In this document: positions 25,978 to 36,590 of the stretch, piece by piece
How positions within the stretch are numbered: the first letter of the stretch is position 1
Layout of the letters: each line of letters starts with the position of its first letter
Assembly: GCA_902547535.1 (NCBI GenBank)
Contig: CACCOB010000001.1
Span: 62,001-126,000, forward strand
DNA: 64,000 bases
Direction: 5' to 3'
Source: an uncultured Pelagibacteraceae bacterium
Lineage (GTDB): Bacteria; Pseudomonadota; Alphaproteobacteria; Pelagibacterales; Pelagibacteraceae
Notes under the pieces: generated by a model
What the model was told of the DNA's origin: nothing
The model's input: the letters and a program-made list of their open reading frames with translations, nothing else
Databases searched by the model: none
Translations under genes and position numbers: made by a program

Positions 25978-26268
25978 ATGTTTACTAGTGGTCTTCTTTT
26001 AATAGTAAGCTATCTTTTATTTAAATATACAGTTCAATGGATCCAATATTACAATCAAACTGATCCCAGAATGCCAAACTCTATATGGCGGTACACCTGT
26101 GACTATAAAGTAATAGGTATAAGAGATATTTGTGACTTAGATGACAAGCCATTTGTAAGACAAAGAAGGAAAAGAGACAAAATTGTTACTATAATGTACT
26201 TTATAGTAGTCTTCGCTTTCATATTCTCAATGTATTTTATGGCTAGTTTATTAGGATTAATTCTTTAA
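25978..26268 (+). CDS. Small two-TM membrane protein of unknown function
   Basis: A 96-residue protein with hydrophobic segments at about residues 3-22 and 72-94 and a polar loop between them. The loop contains NSIWRYTCDYKVIGIRDIC, with two cysteines, and a basic RQRRKRDK stretch just before the second helix, which places the loop in the cytoplasm by the positive-inside rule. It begins 11 nt after aceA, so co-expression with the glyoxylate shunt is likely. It overlaps the convergent DjlA-like gene by 12 nt. I do not recognise a family. Confidence 0.7.
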   Translation: MFTSGLLLIVSYLLFKYTVQWIQYYNQTDPRMPNSIWRYTCDYKVIGIRDICDLDDKPFVRQRRKRDKIVTIMYFIVVFAFIFSMYFMASLLGLIL

Positions 26269-26979
26269 TTTTTGTATTTGGCTCCAAGCAGAATTAACTG
26301 CTCTCATTTTAGCTTTACTTTCATCTAAAACTTCTTGAGGCACACCTTTACTCATTAATAAATCTGGATGATGCTCTTTGCTAAGCTTAAGATAACGTTT
26401 TCTAATTGTATCTAATGAGTCGTCGGGTTTGCTCTCTAAAACAATATAAGGATTAAGCTTATCTGATGATTTTCTACTCTCCTTAATTCCATTTATTTGA
26501 ACATCATTTAATCCAAATATTCTTGCAATATCTTGAATCATTATTAATTCTTTGTCACTTACATGACCATCTGACTCTGCAATATAAAATAAAGTGTTAA
26601 TTACTTCCTCTAGAACATTTAGGTTGCCTTTATATACCTCTGCAATTTGTCTTGCGTATGGCTCGTAACCTGTGCTTTCTTCTTTGGCCTTATTAAAAAT
26701 TTTTCCAACTTGATCTAATTCACTATCGGGTATTTTTAATTTATCTTTAACTGCAATTAATTCCTCACGACTAACCTGTCCATCTGCTTTACTCAATTTT
26801 GCTGACAAAACAATCAAGGAAAGTGCAAAAATTTGTTGTGGTTGTGCAAATGATCTAAATCCTCCTCCAGGCCTTGATCTTGACATTTTTCCACCGATTA
26901 AGGATCCCAACAGCATTCCAAATGGTCCTCCAAGTGAAAAACCTATCATTCCACCAATTAAACTTCCCCAAATAGCCAC
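26257..26979 (-). CDS. DjlA-like co-chaperone (TerB plus J-domain)
   Basis: A 240-residue protein. The N-terminus is a glycine-rich membrane segment (IGGMIGFSLGGPFGMLLG, about residues 8-25). A TerB-like helical domain follows at about 50-165, with KADGQVSREELIAVK and ESDGHVSDKEL repeats that look metal-binding. A C-terminal J-domain has HPD at residues 204-206 (KEHHPDLL). This is the DjlA arrangement, a membrane-anchored DnaK partner. Its start overlaps the stop of the DUF6134 gene by 1 nt. Confidence 0.87.
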   Translation of the reverse strand: MAIWGSLIGGMIGFSLGGPFGMLLGSLIGGKMSRSRPGGGFRSFAQPQQIFALSLIVLSAKLSKADGQVSREELIAVKDKLKIPDSELDQVGKIFNKAKEESTGYEPYARQIAEVYKGNLNVLEEVINTLFYIAESDGHVSDKELIMIQDIARIFGLNDVQINGIKESRKSSDKLNPYIVLESKPDDSLDTIRKRYLKLSKEHHPDLLMSKGVPQEVLDESKAKMRAVNSAWSQIQKLKN

Positions 26980-27665
26980 TATTCAAAACTCCTTAATCTA
27001 TATTCCCATTTTCCCATTTTATTATAAGTTACTTTTAAAATTAAATTATTTTTTGGATTATACCATACATCAAATTCAAATTGTTTGTCTTCATCAAGGC
27101 TTTCATCATTTGATTTAATTTTGAAATGTTCACTTGAATATTCTTTGTTATTTATAACAATATTTTCAGTTCCAATTAAATTTACAGTTTGCTTCTTTAT
27201 ACTCCCAGACAAAGGACTAATTTGTTTATTAGCTTTAAAAATTTTATGGTTCCACCAATTACCGATAATACAATCTATATCAGCTTCTCCCTTAAATGAT
27301 GAACCATCAATAATGAATTTATTTTTTGCCTTGTGATATTTTAAATTTACGTATTTTTCTTTATCATTTTGGAATGTATTTGATTTAAAAAAAATAAGTT
27401 TATCATCTTTATATTTTTCTATAGATTCACTTAATATTGAAAAAACTTTAATACCGAACAATTCTACTTTAAAATTGGTATAATTTTTAACTACAAATAA
27501 ATCCTCATCAAATTCAAAAAAGTAGCTAGTACTACCAATAACTTCGTTATTTCTGAGAACATTCATTTCAATTTTTTTTAAACCTTCATAGTGACTACTG
27601 TGAGCAATAGCCTTTGAGGAATAAATAAAAATTATTATTATCAAAATAATACGTTTCATTTTCAT
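26979..27665 (-). CDS. DUF6134 family exported protein
   Basis: A 228-residue protein with a Sec signal peptide (residues 1-21, ending KAIAHSS) and a beta-rich mature domain with NVLRNNEVIGSTSYFFE, IDCIIGNWWNHKIF and DVWYNPKNNLILKVTY. These blocks match the uncharacterised DUF6134 family of exported proteins of alphaproteobacteria; the function is unknown. The ending VTYNKMGKWEYRLRSFE is characteristic. It is co-transcribed with the DjlA-like gene (1-nt overlap), which may hint at folding or envelope quality control. Confidence 0.75.
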   Translation of the reverse strand: MKMKRIILIIIIFIYSSKAIAHSSHYEGLKKIEMNVLRNNEVIGSTSYFFEFDEDLFVVKNYTNFKVELFGIKVFSILSESIEKYKDDKLIFFKSNTFQNDKEKYVNLKYHKAKNKFIIDGSSFKGEADIDCIIGNWWNHKIFKANKQISPLSGSIKKQTVNLIGTENIVINNKEYSSEHFKIKSNDESLDEDKQFEFDVWYNPKNNLILKVTYNKMGKWEYRLRSFE

Positions 27666-27704
27666 AGATTTTAGTTCAAGAAAGTATAAATAATAGTAAA
27701 TTAT

Positions 27705-28352
27705 ATGTTCCTTACTATCAAAAAAATCCCAAAAGTCTCATGGAGTTCTGATGAAACCTTTAATCTAAAGCCGAAATTATCAACATTATTTTTTCTTTGC
27801 TTTGGTCTTATATTGTTCGGTTTTGGCGAAGCATTGGTAGTTATTTCATTTCTTGGAAACTCTCCATGGACTGTAATGGCACAAGGAATCTCAATTAAAT
27901 CAGGATTATCTATTGGTATTGTCACTTTCATTGTAAGTGTTGTCGTATTATCTTTATGGTTCTTTTTAAAACAAAAGCCAGGTCTTGGAACTATATTTAA
28001 TATTGTAATTATTGCAGTAATGTTAGATGTAACAATTGCATTAATTCCAACTCCTGAAACTTATATTATGAAATTGTTAATGGCAGCTCTAGGTGTAATG
28101 ATAGTTGGACTAGGGAGTGGAATTTATTTGATTGCTAATTTGGGACCAGGACCAAGAGATGGTTTAATGACTGGATTGCAAAAAAAAACTAATTTACCAA
28201 TTGCAGCAGTTAGAGCTTTTATAGAAATTTCAGTTGCATCAGTAGGCTGGTATTTAGGCGGAACACTTGGGATAGGGACTTTAATGTTTGCTTTCGGTAT
28301 AGGTCCTTGTATTGCTTTAAGCTTATATTTAATTGATAAGATGATGAATTAA
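27705..28352 (+). CDS. YczE/YitT-like integral membrane protein
   Basis: A 215-residue protein with about five TM helices (first at about 30-50). It has FGFGEALVVISFLGNSPWTVMAQGIS and LIANLGPGPRDGLMTGLQKKT, repeating an LGxxPWxxxxxG / LGPGPRDGL pattern typical of the YczE family. Members sit in the cytoplasmic membrane and their transport substrate is unknown. The gene is isolated, divergent from the DUF6134 gene and overlapping typA by 4 nt at the stops. Confidence 0.8.
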   Translation: MFLTIKKIPKVSWSSDETFNLKPKLSTLFFLCFGLILFGFGEALVVISFLGNSPWTVMAQGISIKSGLSIGIVTFIVSVVVLSLWFFLKQKPGLGTIFNIVIIAVMLDVTIALIPTPETYIMKLLMAALGVMIVGLGSGIYLIANLGPGPRDGLMTGLQKKTNLPIAAVRAFIEISVASVGWYLGGTLGIGTLMFAFGIGPCIALSLYLIDKMMN

Positions 28353-30175
28353 GTTATTGAATTATTTTTTTCACTTCTTTTTCTTTCGTGAGGATCAAGA
28401 ATTGCTTTTCTTAATCTACATGATTTTGGTGTAATTTCTAAAGCCTCGTCTGTATTAAGCATACTTAATTGTTCAGCTATAGACATTTGTCGAACAGGAG
28501 TAAGAACTATATTTTCATCCGTTCCTTGTGTTCTCATATTAGTTAGTTTTTTACCTTTCATAACATTTATTATCATATCACCTGGTTTTGGTGCTAAACC
28601 CACTATCATTCCAGTATAAACAGGATCATTATGTGTAACAAACATCTCTCCTCTGGCTTGTAAATTAAAAATTGAAAAAGCTACCGCTTTGCCTTGATCC
28701 ATAGAGATCAAAGCGCCATTTCTTCTTCCCTCCATATCGCCCTCAAACTCACCATAAGAATGAAAAATTCTGTTAATAACACCTGTACCTTTGGTTAAAG
28801 TTAAAAATCTGCTTGTATAACCCATCAAACCTCTGGTTGGAGCATGAAAAATTAATCTTTTTTTATTTTTTCCAGTATCTTTAAGTTCAATCAATTTGCC
28901 TTTTCTTCTATTCATAGAGTCTATTATTTTAGACGAATATTCTTCATCAATATCCATAGTAATTTCCTCAATTGGCTCTAATTTTTTGGCATTATTGTCA
29001 GTTTTAAATAAAACTTTCGGTGGGCTTACTGTCATTTCAAATCCTTCACGTCTCATTTGTGTTAACAATATCTCAAGCATTAATTCTCCTCTTCCACTTA
29101 TTTCAAATGCATCTTTATTTGAATTTTCCGAAAAAGTAATTCCAACATTATTTTGAGCCTCTAAAATTAATCGATCTCTGATTTGAGTACTGGTCAATTT
29201 TTTACCCTCTGTCCCAGCCAGTGGAGAGCTATTTACTGTAATTTTTATAGACATTGTTGGTGGATCAATGGGGGTCGCTTTTATTGGCTCATTTACCTCC
29301 AAGTCACAAATAGTATCTGCAACGTTAGCTTTTTCTAATCCAGCTATTACTACAATATCGCCTGCTTCTCCAATTTCGATTGGCACTTTTTTTGTACCCT
29401 CATATCTAAAGATTTTTGTGAGTCTTCCTTCGTCTACTTTTTTACCCTCTAAATTAATTGCTTTAATCTGTTGATTTGCTTTGGCAGTTCCCTGAGATAT
29501 TCTTCCCACAAGACTTCTTCCTAAAAAATTATCTGCATAAAGCAATGTTGATAGCATTGCAAAAGGTTTAGATCTATCAAATTTGGAAGGTTTAACATGT
29601 TCAAGTACTAAATCTAATAGAGGATTAAGATTTTCTCGAGGTCCATCAATATCTTTACTAGCCCAACCCGATCTTCCACTTGCATACAAAACTGGGAAAT
29701 CCAGTTGTGTTTCGTTTGCATCTAAACTAACAAATAAATCAAATGTTTCATTTAAAACTTCATCAGCTCTTTGATCGGTCTTATCTAATTTATTAATAAC
29801 AACTATTGGTTTCAAACCCTGCCTTAAGGCTTTACTTAATACAAATTTTGTTTGTGGCATAACCCCCTCTGCAGAGTCCACAAGTAATAATGCTCCATCT
29901 GCTAAACTTAAAACTCTTTCAACTTCTGCTGCAAAATCTCTGTGGCCAGGTGTATCGATAATATTTATTCTAGTATCTTTCCAATTTATAGAAGTAGGTT
30001 TAGCTAAAATTGTAATTCCTCTTTCCTTTTCGAGTTCACCAGAGTCCATTACTCTCTCATCTATGACTTCATTTTCTCTAAAAGAGCCACTTTGCTTCAT
30101 CAAATTATCAATCAACGTTGTTTTTCCGTGATCAACATGAGCAATGATGGTAATATTTCTGATTTTTTGACTCAT
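28349..30175 (-). CDS. typA: Ribosome-associated translational GTPase TypA/BipA
   Basis: A 608-residue GTPase related to EF-G and LepA. G1 is AHVDHGKTT (12-20), G2 lies in the RGITI loop, G3 is DTPGH and G4 is NKLD. The C-terminal half carries the domain III-V arrangement and the BipA-specific end (PTRGLMGYTSRFLT, then GALISMDQGKAVAFS). It binds the ribosome at the EF-G site and helps 50S assembly and stress or cold adaptation. The start is ATG at 30175; a 194-bp spacer separates it from the next gene. Confidence 0.96.
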   Translation of the reverse strand: MSQKIRNITIIAHVDHGKTTLIDNLMKQSGSFRENEVIDERVMDSGELEKERGITILAKPTSINWKDTRINIIDTPGHRDFAAEVERVLSLADGALLLVDSAEGVMPQTKFVLSKALRQGLKPIVVINKLDKTDQRADEVLNETFDLFVSLDANETQLDFPVLYASGRSGWASKDIDGPRENLNPLLDLVLEHVKPSKFDRSKPFAMLSTLLYADNFLGRSLVGRISQGTAKANQQIKAINLEGKKVDEGRLTKIFRYEGTKKVPIEIGEAGDIVVIAGLEKANVADTICDLEVNEPIKATPIDPPTMSIKITVNSSPLAGTEGKKLTSTQIRDRLILEAQNNVGITFSENSNKDAFEISGRGELMLEILLTQMRREGFEMTVSPPKVLFKTDNNAKKLEPIEEITMDIDEEYSSKIIDSMNRRKGKLIELKDTGKNKKRLIFHAPTRGLMGYTSRFLTLTKGTGVINRIFHSYGEFEGDMEGRRNGALISMDQGKAVAFSIFNLQARGEMFVTHNDPVYTGMIVGLAPKPGDMIINVMKGKKLTNMRTQGTDENIVLTPVRQMSIAEQLSMLNTDEALEITPKSCRLRKAILDPHERKRSEKNNSIT

Positions 30176-30387
30176 AGTTCGGTGTTCTTATACATCTAAA
30201 CCTCAGATTGAAAACAAAAAAAATGATTGAAATTTCTATTTAAAATAGAAAAAATTTAAGACTTTGATTTAAAACAACCTGTAAAATCTAAAATATAAAT
30301 AATGTGGTTCAACAGAAAAGATTACATAAATTTGTTAAATTAAGTTTTAGTCAACACTGAAAAGATGTAATGTTTTATATAAATAAT
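30176..30387. other. Spacer between typA and the exported-protein cluster
   Basis: About 200 bp of AT-rich sequence between divergent genes. It must hold both promoters. One small hairpin, TTCTATTT / AATAGAA near 30234-30252, is AT-only and not convincing. I see no tRNA, riboswitch or credible ORF in it. Confidence 0.5.
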
Positions 30388-33300
30388 ATGATTAGACTGT
30401 TAATCTTAATCTTATCTTTTTTAATATCATCTACTTTAAGCGTAAGCGCAAAAATATCAAAAAAAGATTACATAGAAATTTTCACAAAATACGACATAAC
30501 AGAGAGAATAAAAATTCAACCTGTAATTAATGAATGTATAAATAGATTTGGTAGAGAAAATCTAAAAATAATCAAAACAGATAATGGAGATGTACTAGAT
30601 CATAAAAATGAAAAAGCTTTTTTGAATTGTACCTACTCAGAAATTCTTAATCTTATTAAACCAATAACAGGTTTAAATAGTATCCCAAAAAAAAAATTAG
30701 AAGAATTAATACTTAATAATGAAATAAAGATATCGGTCGATGGATTTAGAGGCCCGTCAAAAAGGTTTGTATTTGAGGAGAATGGATACACTCTTTTTCA
30801 AGGAAGAGAAGCTGTAAGCACAGATGGCTGGAGATGGAGCAAAACTGGACAATTAAGAGTCTTCATCGATGGCCAAAAAACTACTTGGAAAGTCTCAAAA
30901 GATTATATGTCTTTATCCATAAAATTTTCATCAGAAAAAAAAATTAATTACTTTTTAAAATATGAGGATAAAAAATTAGCTAAGCAAAGAAGAGAAAATG
31001 AAAGAAAAAAAGCTGAGGAAGAAAAAAGAATAGCCGAAGAAAAAAAAATAGCTGAAGAAAAAAGAATAGCCGAAGAGAAAAGAATAGCTGAAGAGAAAAG
31101 AATAGCTGAGGAAAAAAGAATAGCTGAGGAAAAAAGAATAGCTGAAGAGAAAAGAATAACCGAAGAAAAAAGAATAGCTGAGGAAAAAAGAATAGCCGAA
31201 GAGAAAAGAATAGCTGAGGAAAAAAGAATAGCTGAAGAGAAAAGAATAGCTGAAGAGAAAAGAATAGCCGAAGAAAAAAGAATAGCTGAGGAAAAAAAGA
31301 AGCTTTTATTGTTTAGCGAGACTGAACTAGAAAAAAAACAAAAATTTATTAATTATACAAAACAATTTGTGGAACAAAACCCTAATACATTTGATATTGT
31401 TGAAATTGCAAAACTATTTATTAGTGTTCAATCTATTCTAGATGGTGACCTCAATGATATTAATACAAAAAAATTTGAGGAATTAGTTATATTCACAAGA
31501 TCATCCACAAAATTTATAAATTATGAAGAAAAAATTTTGAATGAAGAAAAAGAATTAAAACTTAATTCTGTAGAAAGTGAATTGAATAATCTAAATGAGC
31601 AATTAAATAATTTAAAGTCTTTCATTGCAAAAAATTTGGGTTCTTATTATTCAAATGACGCAATCAGCTTAATTGAAAAAACTGAAAAAGAGATTAATGA
31701 ATTAAAAAGTTTGAATAATTTAAAATTAATAAATGAGGAAATTAAAAATTTATTCAATCTTATAAATGTATATGAGGAAAATATAAATATTGCTGATAGC
31801 TTATTACTAAATCTTAAGTCCTATTTGGTACAATATATGTCCTCTGAAATCGGACCTGGCATTATTGAAAAAATTGAAATTCTTGAAAAAGCTATTAACG
31901 AAAAAAATCCAGATAATCTAAATAAAATCATACAAGAAATTAATGAATTTATTGAAAAAAAAGTCCTTAAGTATGAAAAAAAACTTTCAGATGAAAAACA
32001 AAAAGAAGAGGAAAGGTTAGCAGAAAAAAAACGTAAAGAAGAGGAAAGAGTAGCTGAAGAAGCTCGCAAAGAAAATGAGAGATTGGCTAAAGAGCAACAA
32101 AAAGAAGAAGAGAATAAACTACAAGATCTCTTCAAAAAATATAATGCAAAAAACCAATTCCAAAAAGATTTTACAAGATATTTTCTAAAAATTCCACGTA
32201 TAGAAATTGGTAATTTAAAATTTTCAGGCGATAAAATGATCGAGGCAAGTTTTGTAATTGCAGATTTAAATAATAATTTTGTTGATGTAGCTGGTTTAAA
32301 AATAAAAAACTTAAATAAAAATGTTTTTTATAAAATTTTAAATGTTTCAAAAACCAGTAATTTAGATATGACAATATTTCTAGAAAAAAAATGGTTTGAT
32401 GAGATTAGTATAGATAATTTTTCATTTCAAATTGATGATAATAGTTTTGCAACTAGATTAACTATAAATAAACTGCAATTTAATAACTTTGCAAGGAATA
32501 AAACTCTTTTAAAAAAGATTTCCAATAAGTCGGGTGAAGTTAATATTATGAGTGCTCTTTTAAGTTTTTCTATAGATAAATTATTTTTAGAAAAAACACT
32601 TGTTGAAACATCTGAACGATCCATAAATGTTGATAAACTTGAAATTCAGGATCTAACTGCATTAGACTGGGGTAAATGGGTTGTGACAAATTACGAGGAT
32701 TGGGACAGAAATTTAAAAACAATTACAACTTATTCATATAGTGATTTAAGCAATTTAAAATTTGACAAAAATGAAATAATTAAGGCTGGTCAAAAATACA
32801 ACCAAAAAAATTTTGATATAAATGAGGATTACAAAATTTTCTTAAATATGATTAACTCATTGGGCAATGGGACAACAAAAAACCTTGTAGTTAAAGATTT
32901 AGACTCAAAAAATCAAATAGCTAGTATAAACAGCATGTCGTTAAATAGCTTTAAATTTGATTATATTGATAAAAACAAAAGTCAAAAATTTTTAACAGAA
33001 TTTGATTTTGATATAAGCGGATTAGATATAAATATTAATGAAATTTCACCAGAGTTTTCAAATTATTTTGCATTACTTGGATATAACTCAATAAAATTTG
33101 ACTTTGGATCAAATTATAATTTATCACGAAATAATGATTTAAATTTTGATCTTAATTTAGGTATAACTGATGCTGCATCTTTGAACTTTGAATCATCATT
33201 CTCAGGTTTAGATCTTGATCAAATAAATAATTTTAATGGTGAAGCTCTGTTAGCTTATCTTTCTGGTAATATTAGAGTAAAAAAGCTTGGATTATCTTTA

Positions 33301-33600
33301 TTAGATAATTCATTGAGAGATAAATTGATAAAATTTGGAGCGGACAGCTCTAATACATCTATAGCTTCATTTAAATCTGAACTGATAAAGCAAATGGATG
33401 TATATTTAGTGAGTTCACAAAAAACTAGATTATTTAATCAGTACAGGCAGTCTTTAATTAATTTTATAAATGGATCAAAAAAAATAAGTATTAAGATCGA
33501 GCCAAAAACACCTCTCTCATTCATGGAAATGGCACCATATTTTATTAATCCTGATGTAAATATTATTATAGATAAGTTAAATTTAAATATTAAAAATTAG
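30388..33600 (+). CDS. Large exported coiled-coil protein with 15 hexapeptide repeats, unknown function
   Basis: About 1070 residues. A signal peptide starts MIRLLILILSFLISS and ends near SVSA; the ATG at 30388 gives it directly, while the frame is open to an ATG at 30370. Residues about 25-200 are a compact domain, then 15 tandem EEKRIA units, then helical regions rich in Asn/Leu, a second Lys/Glu coiled coil (about 535-600), and a C-terminal region of about 450 residues of alternating beta strands ending IIIDKLNLNIKN. The beta region looks like a long exported barrel or groove-type fold, but I cannot assign a family. It heads a three-gene exported cluster. Confidence 0.85.
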   Translation: MIRLLILILSFLISSTLSVSAKISKKDYIEIFTKYDITERIKIQPVINECINRFGRENLKIIKTDNGDVLDHKNEKAFLNCTYSEILNLIKPITGLNSIPKKKLEELILNNEIKISVDGFRGPSKRFVFEENGYTLFQGREAVSTDGWRWSKTGQLRVFIDGQKTTWKVSKDYMSLSIKFSSEKKINYFLKYEDKKLAKQRRENERKKAEEEKRIAEEKKIAEEKRIAEEKRIAEEKRIAEEKRIAEEKRIAEEKRITEEKRIAEEKRIAEEKRIAEEKRIAEEKRIAEEKRIAEEKRIAEEKKKLLLFSETELEKKQKFINYTKQFVEQNPNTFDIVEIAKLFISVQSILDGDLNDINTKKFEELVIFTRSSTKFINYEEKILNEEKELKLNSVESELNNLNEQLNNLKSFIAKNLGSYYSNDAISLIEKTEKEINELKSLNNLKLINEEIKNLFNLINVYEENINIADSLLLNLKSYLVQYMSSEIGPGIIEKIEILEKAINEKNPDNLNKIIQEINEFIEKKVLKYEKKLSDEKQKEEERLAEKKRKEEERVAEEARKENERLAKEQQKEEENKLQDLFKKYNAKNQFQKDFTRYFLKIPRIEIGNLKFSGDKMIEASFVIADLNNNFVDVAGLKIKNLNKNVFYKILNVSKTSNLDMTIFLEKKWFDEISIDNFSFQIDDNSFATRLTINKLQFNNFARNKTLLKKISNKSGEVNIMSALLSFSIDKLFLEKTLVETSERSINVDKLEIQDLTALDWGKWVVTNYEDWDRNLKTITTYSYSDLSNLKFDKNEIIKAGQKYNQKNFDINEDYKIFLNMINSLGNGTTKNLVVKDLDSKNQIASINSMSLNSFKFDYIDKNKSQKFLTEFDFDISGLDININEISPEFSNYFALLGYNSIKFDFGSNYNLSRNNDLNFDLNLGITDAASLNFESSFSGLDLDQINNFNGEALLAYLSGNIRVKKLGLSLLDNSLRDKLIKFGADSSNTSIASFKSELIKQMDVYLVSSQKTRLFNQYRQSLINFINGSKKISIKIEPKTPLSFMEMAPYFINPDVNIIIDKLNLNIKN
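31018..31287 (+). repeat. 15 tandem copies of an 18-bp unit encoding EEKRIA
   Basis: Direct repeats of gaagaaaaaagaatagcc and close variants (gag for gaa, gct for gcc, one unit with acc giving Thr, one with aaa giving Lys). All units are 18 bp, so the frame never changes and copy number can vary without breaking the protein. Synonymous differences show the array is not freshly expanded. Confidence 0.95.
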
Positions 33601-33609
33601 CTTTTTGAA

Positions 33610-34119
33610 ATGATAAACAAACTGATAATTATATTTATTCTAATAAATCTTAAAAATTTTTCTTACGCTGTCTCGACTGTAAATAATGGACAAGGGGAAT
33701 TAGAATTATCTGAAAAAATAATTCAAGATTTCTATACATATATAACTACTGGTATAAGAAATAATCCATTAAATTTCTTTATTACAGCTGATCACGAAAA
33801 TTCATATTATATAATTGTCAAAGAAACCAGTTATAAAGGGTATTCTGGTTCAGGCCCAATTTCGAGAAATATTAGAAAATGCCAAGCTAAATATAAACAA
33901 AATTGTTTTCTTTTTGCAAATCAAAGATTTATAGTCTGGAATAATAAAATAAATCCTATCAAAAAAGATAGGTCCAAGATGAAAAGAAAAATTTCTTATG
34001 ACGAACTTGTCTCCTCTTTGAAAGATTTAGGCTTTATTACAAAATCTTCTGAGATAAGAAAAAAAGAGAACATTGAGGCAATATTTGATGAAATCTTGAA
34101 AGAGGAGAAAATACAGTAA
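33610..34119 (+). CDS. Exported protein of unknown function
   Basis: A 169-residue protein with a signal peptide of about 20 residues (MINKLIIIFILINLKNFSYA). The mature part has an N-terminal helix (LSEKIIQDFYTYI), a strand-rich core with FFITADHENSYYIIVKETSY, two cysteines (KCQAKYKQNCFLF) that could pair, and a charged C-terminal helix. It starts 9 nt after the large coiled-coil gene, so it is probably in the same transcript. I recognise no family. Confidence 0.78.
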   Translation: MINKLIIIFILINLKNFSYAVSTVNNGQGELELSEKIIQDFYTYITTGIRNNPLNFFITADHENSYYIIVKETSYKGYSGSGPISRNIRKCQAKYKQNCFLFANQRFIVWNNKINPIKKDRSKMKRKISYDELVSSLKDLGFITKSSEIRKKENIEAIFDEILKEEKIQ

Positions 34120-34160
34120 AATTGTCTTTTTAAATTTTTGTTTTGTATATTTAATTAATT

Positions 34161-34454
34161 TTGAAAAAACTTTTAATATTATTAGTTATTTTATCTTCTT
34201 GCGCCTCACCACAATCAAGGTCTAATGAATATTATGAAATAGTAGCAGGTCATATTATTCAAACAGTTCTATCAGGAGAGTGTAATTCAAAATGTATAAA
34301 TTCAATTGTAAATCATGATCTTAAATATGCTTCATATTCTCAAGCAATTTACGTTCTTGATGAGGTAAGTAAAAAATTACCAAATATTTTTAAAGGATTA
34401 AAAAGAGAACTTTCAATAAAAATTAATGAAAAATATAAAAAAAAAGGGCAGTAA
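34161..34454 (+). CDS. Small putative lipoprotein of unknown function
   Basis: A 97-residue protein starting at TTG (34161). The signal sequence LLILLVILSSC ends in lipobox Cys14. The mature part is helical, with VLSGECNSKCINSIVNHDLKY, where two cysteines four apart could form a disulfide, and a Lys-rich C-terminus. No ATG is available without losing the signal sequence, which supports the TTG start. It is the third gene of the exported cluster and ends in a strong terminator shared with groEL. Confidence 0.68.
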   Translation: MKKLLILLVILSSCASPQSRSNEYYEIVAGHIIQTVLSGECNSKCINSIVNHDLKYASYSQAIYVLDEVSKKLPNIFKGLKRELSIKINEKYKKKGQ

Positions 34455-34467
34455 AAACTGCCCTTTT
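34442..34467. terminator. Bidirectional terminator between the lipoprotein gene and groEL
   Basis: A perfect 10-bp stem AAAAGGGCAG / CTGCCCTTTT with loop TAAAAA. The stem's 3' arm supplies the T-run on the plus strand, and A-rich flanking sequence supplies it on the minus strand. It serves the exported cluster and groESL. Confidence 0.88.
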
Positions 34468-34494
34468 GGAATTTTTGTTTGAGTATAATGGGGA

Positions 34495-36469
<1,975 letters not shown>

Positions 36470-36493
36470 AAATACTCCTTTAAATTAGAGTTC

Positions 36494-36522
36494 ATATAGA
36501 TGCATGTGACTATTTTTTCAAG
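36494..36522 (-). promoter_or_regulatory. Sigma-32-like promoter of groESL
   Basis: On the minus strand CTTGAAA is followed after 16 nt by CTATAT, close to the alphaproteobacterial heat-shock consensus CTTG-N17-CYTATnT. Transcription would begin about 20 nt before the groES ATG. I see no CIRCE element (TTAGCACTC-N9-GAGTGCTAA), so HrcA control is unlikely here. Confidence 0.6.
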
Positions 36523-36590
36523 ATCTGGTCTTAAATATATAAAGTAGAAAAATCCAAGAATTTATTAGTTTTTTAAGCTATATCTGAACA

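Noticed and set aside
30301..30342. Short ORF MWFNRKDYINLLN upstream of the exported cluster
   Set aside because: Only 13 codons, no ribosome site, and composition expected by chance in AT-rich DNA.
36474..36491. Hairpin ACUCU / GGAGU masking the groES ribosome site, a possible second RNA thermometer
   Set aside because: The sigma-32-like promoter just upstream predicts transcription starting near 36487, so the 5' arm would be largely outside the transcript; only 4-5 pairs form and no ROSE or fourU core is present.
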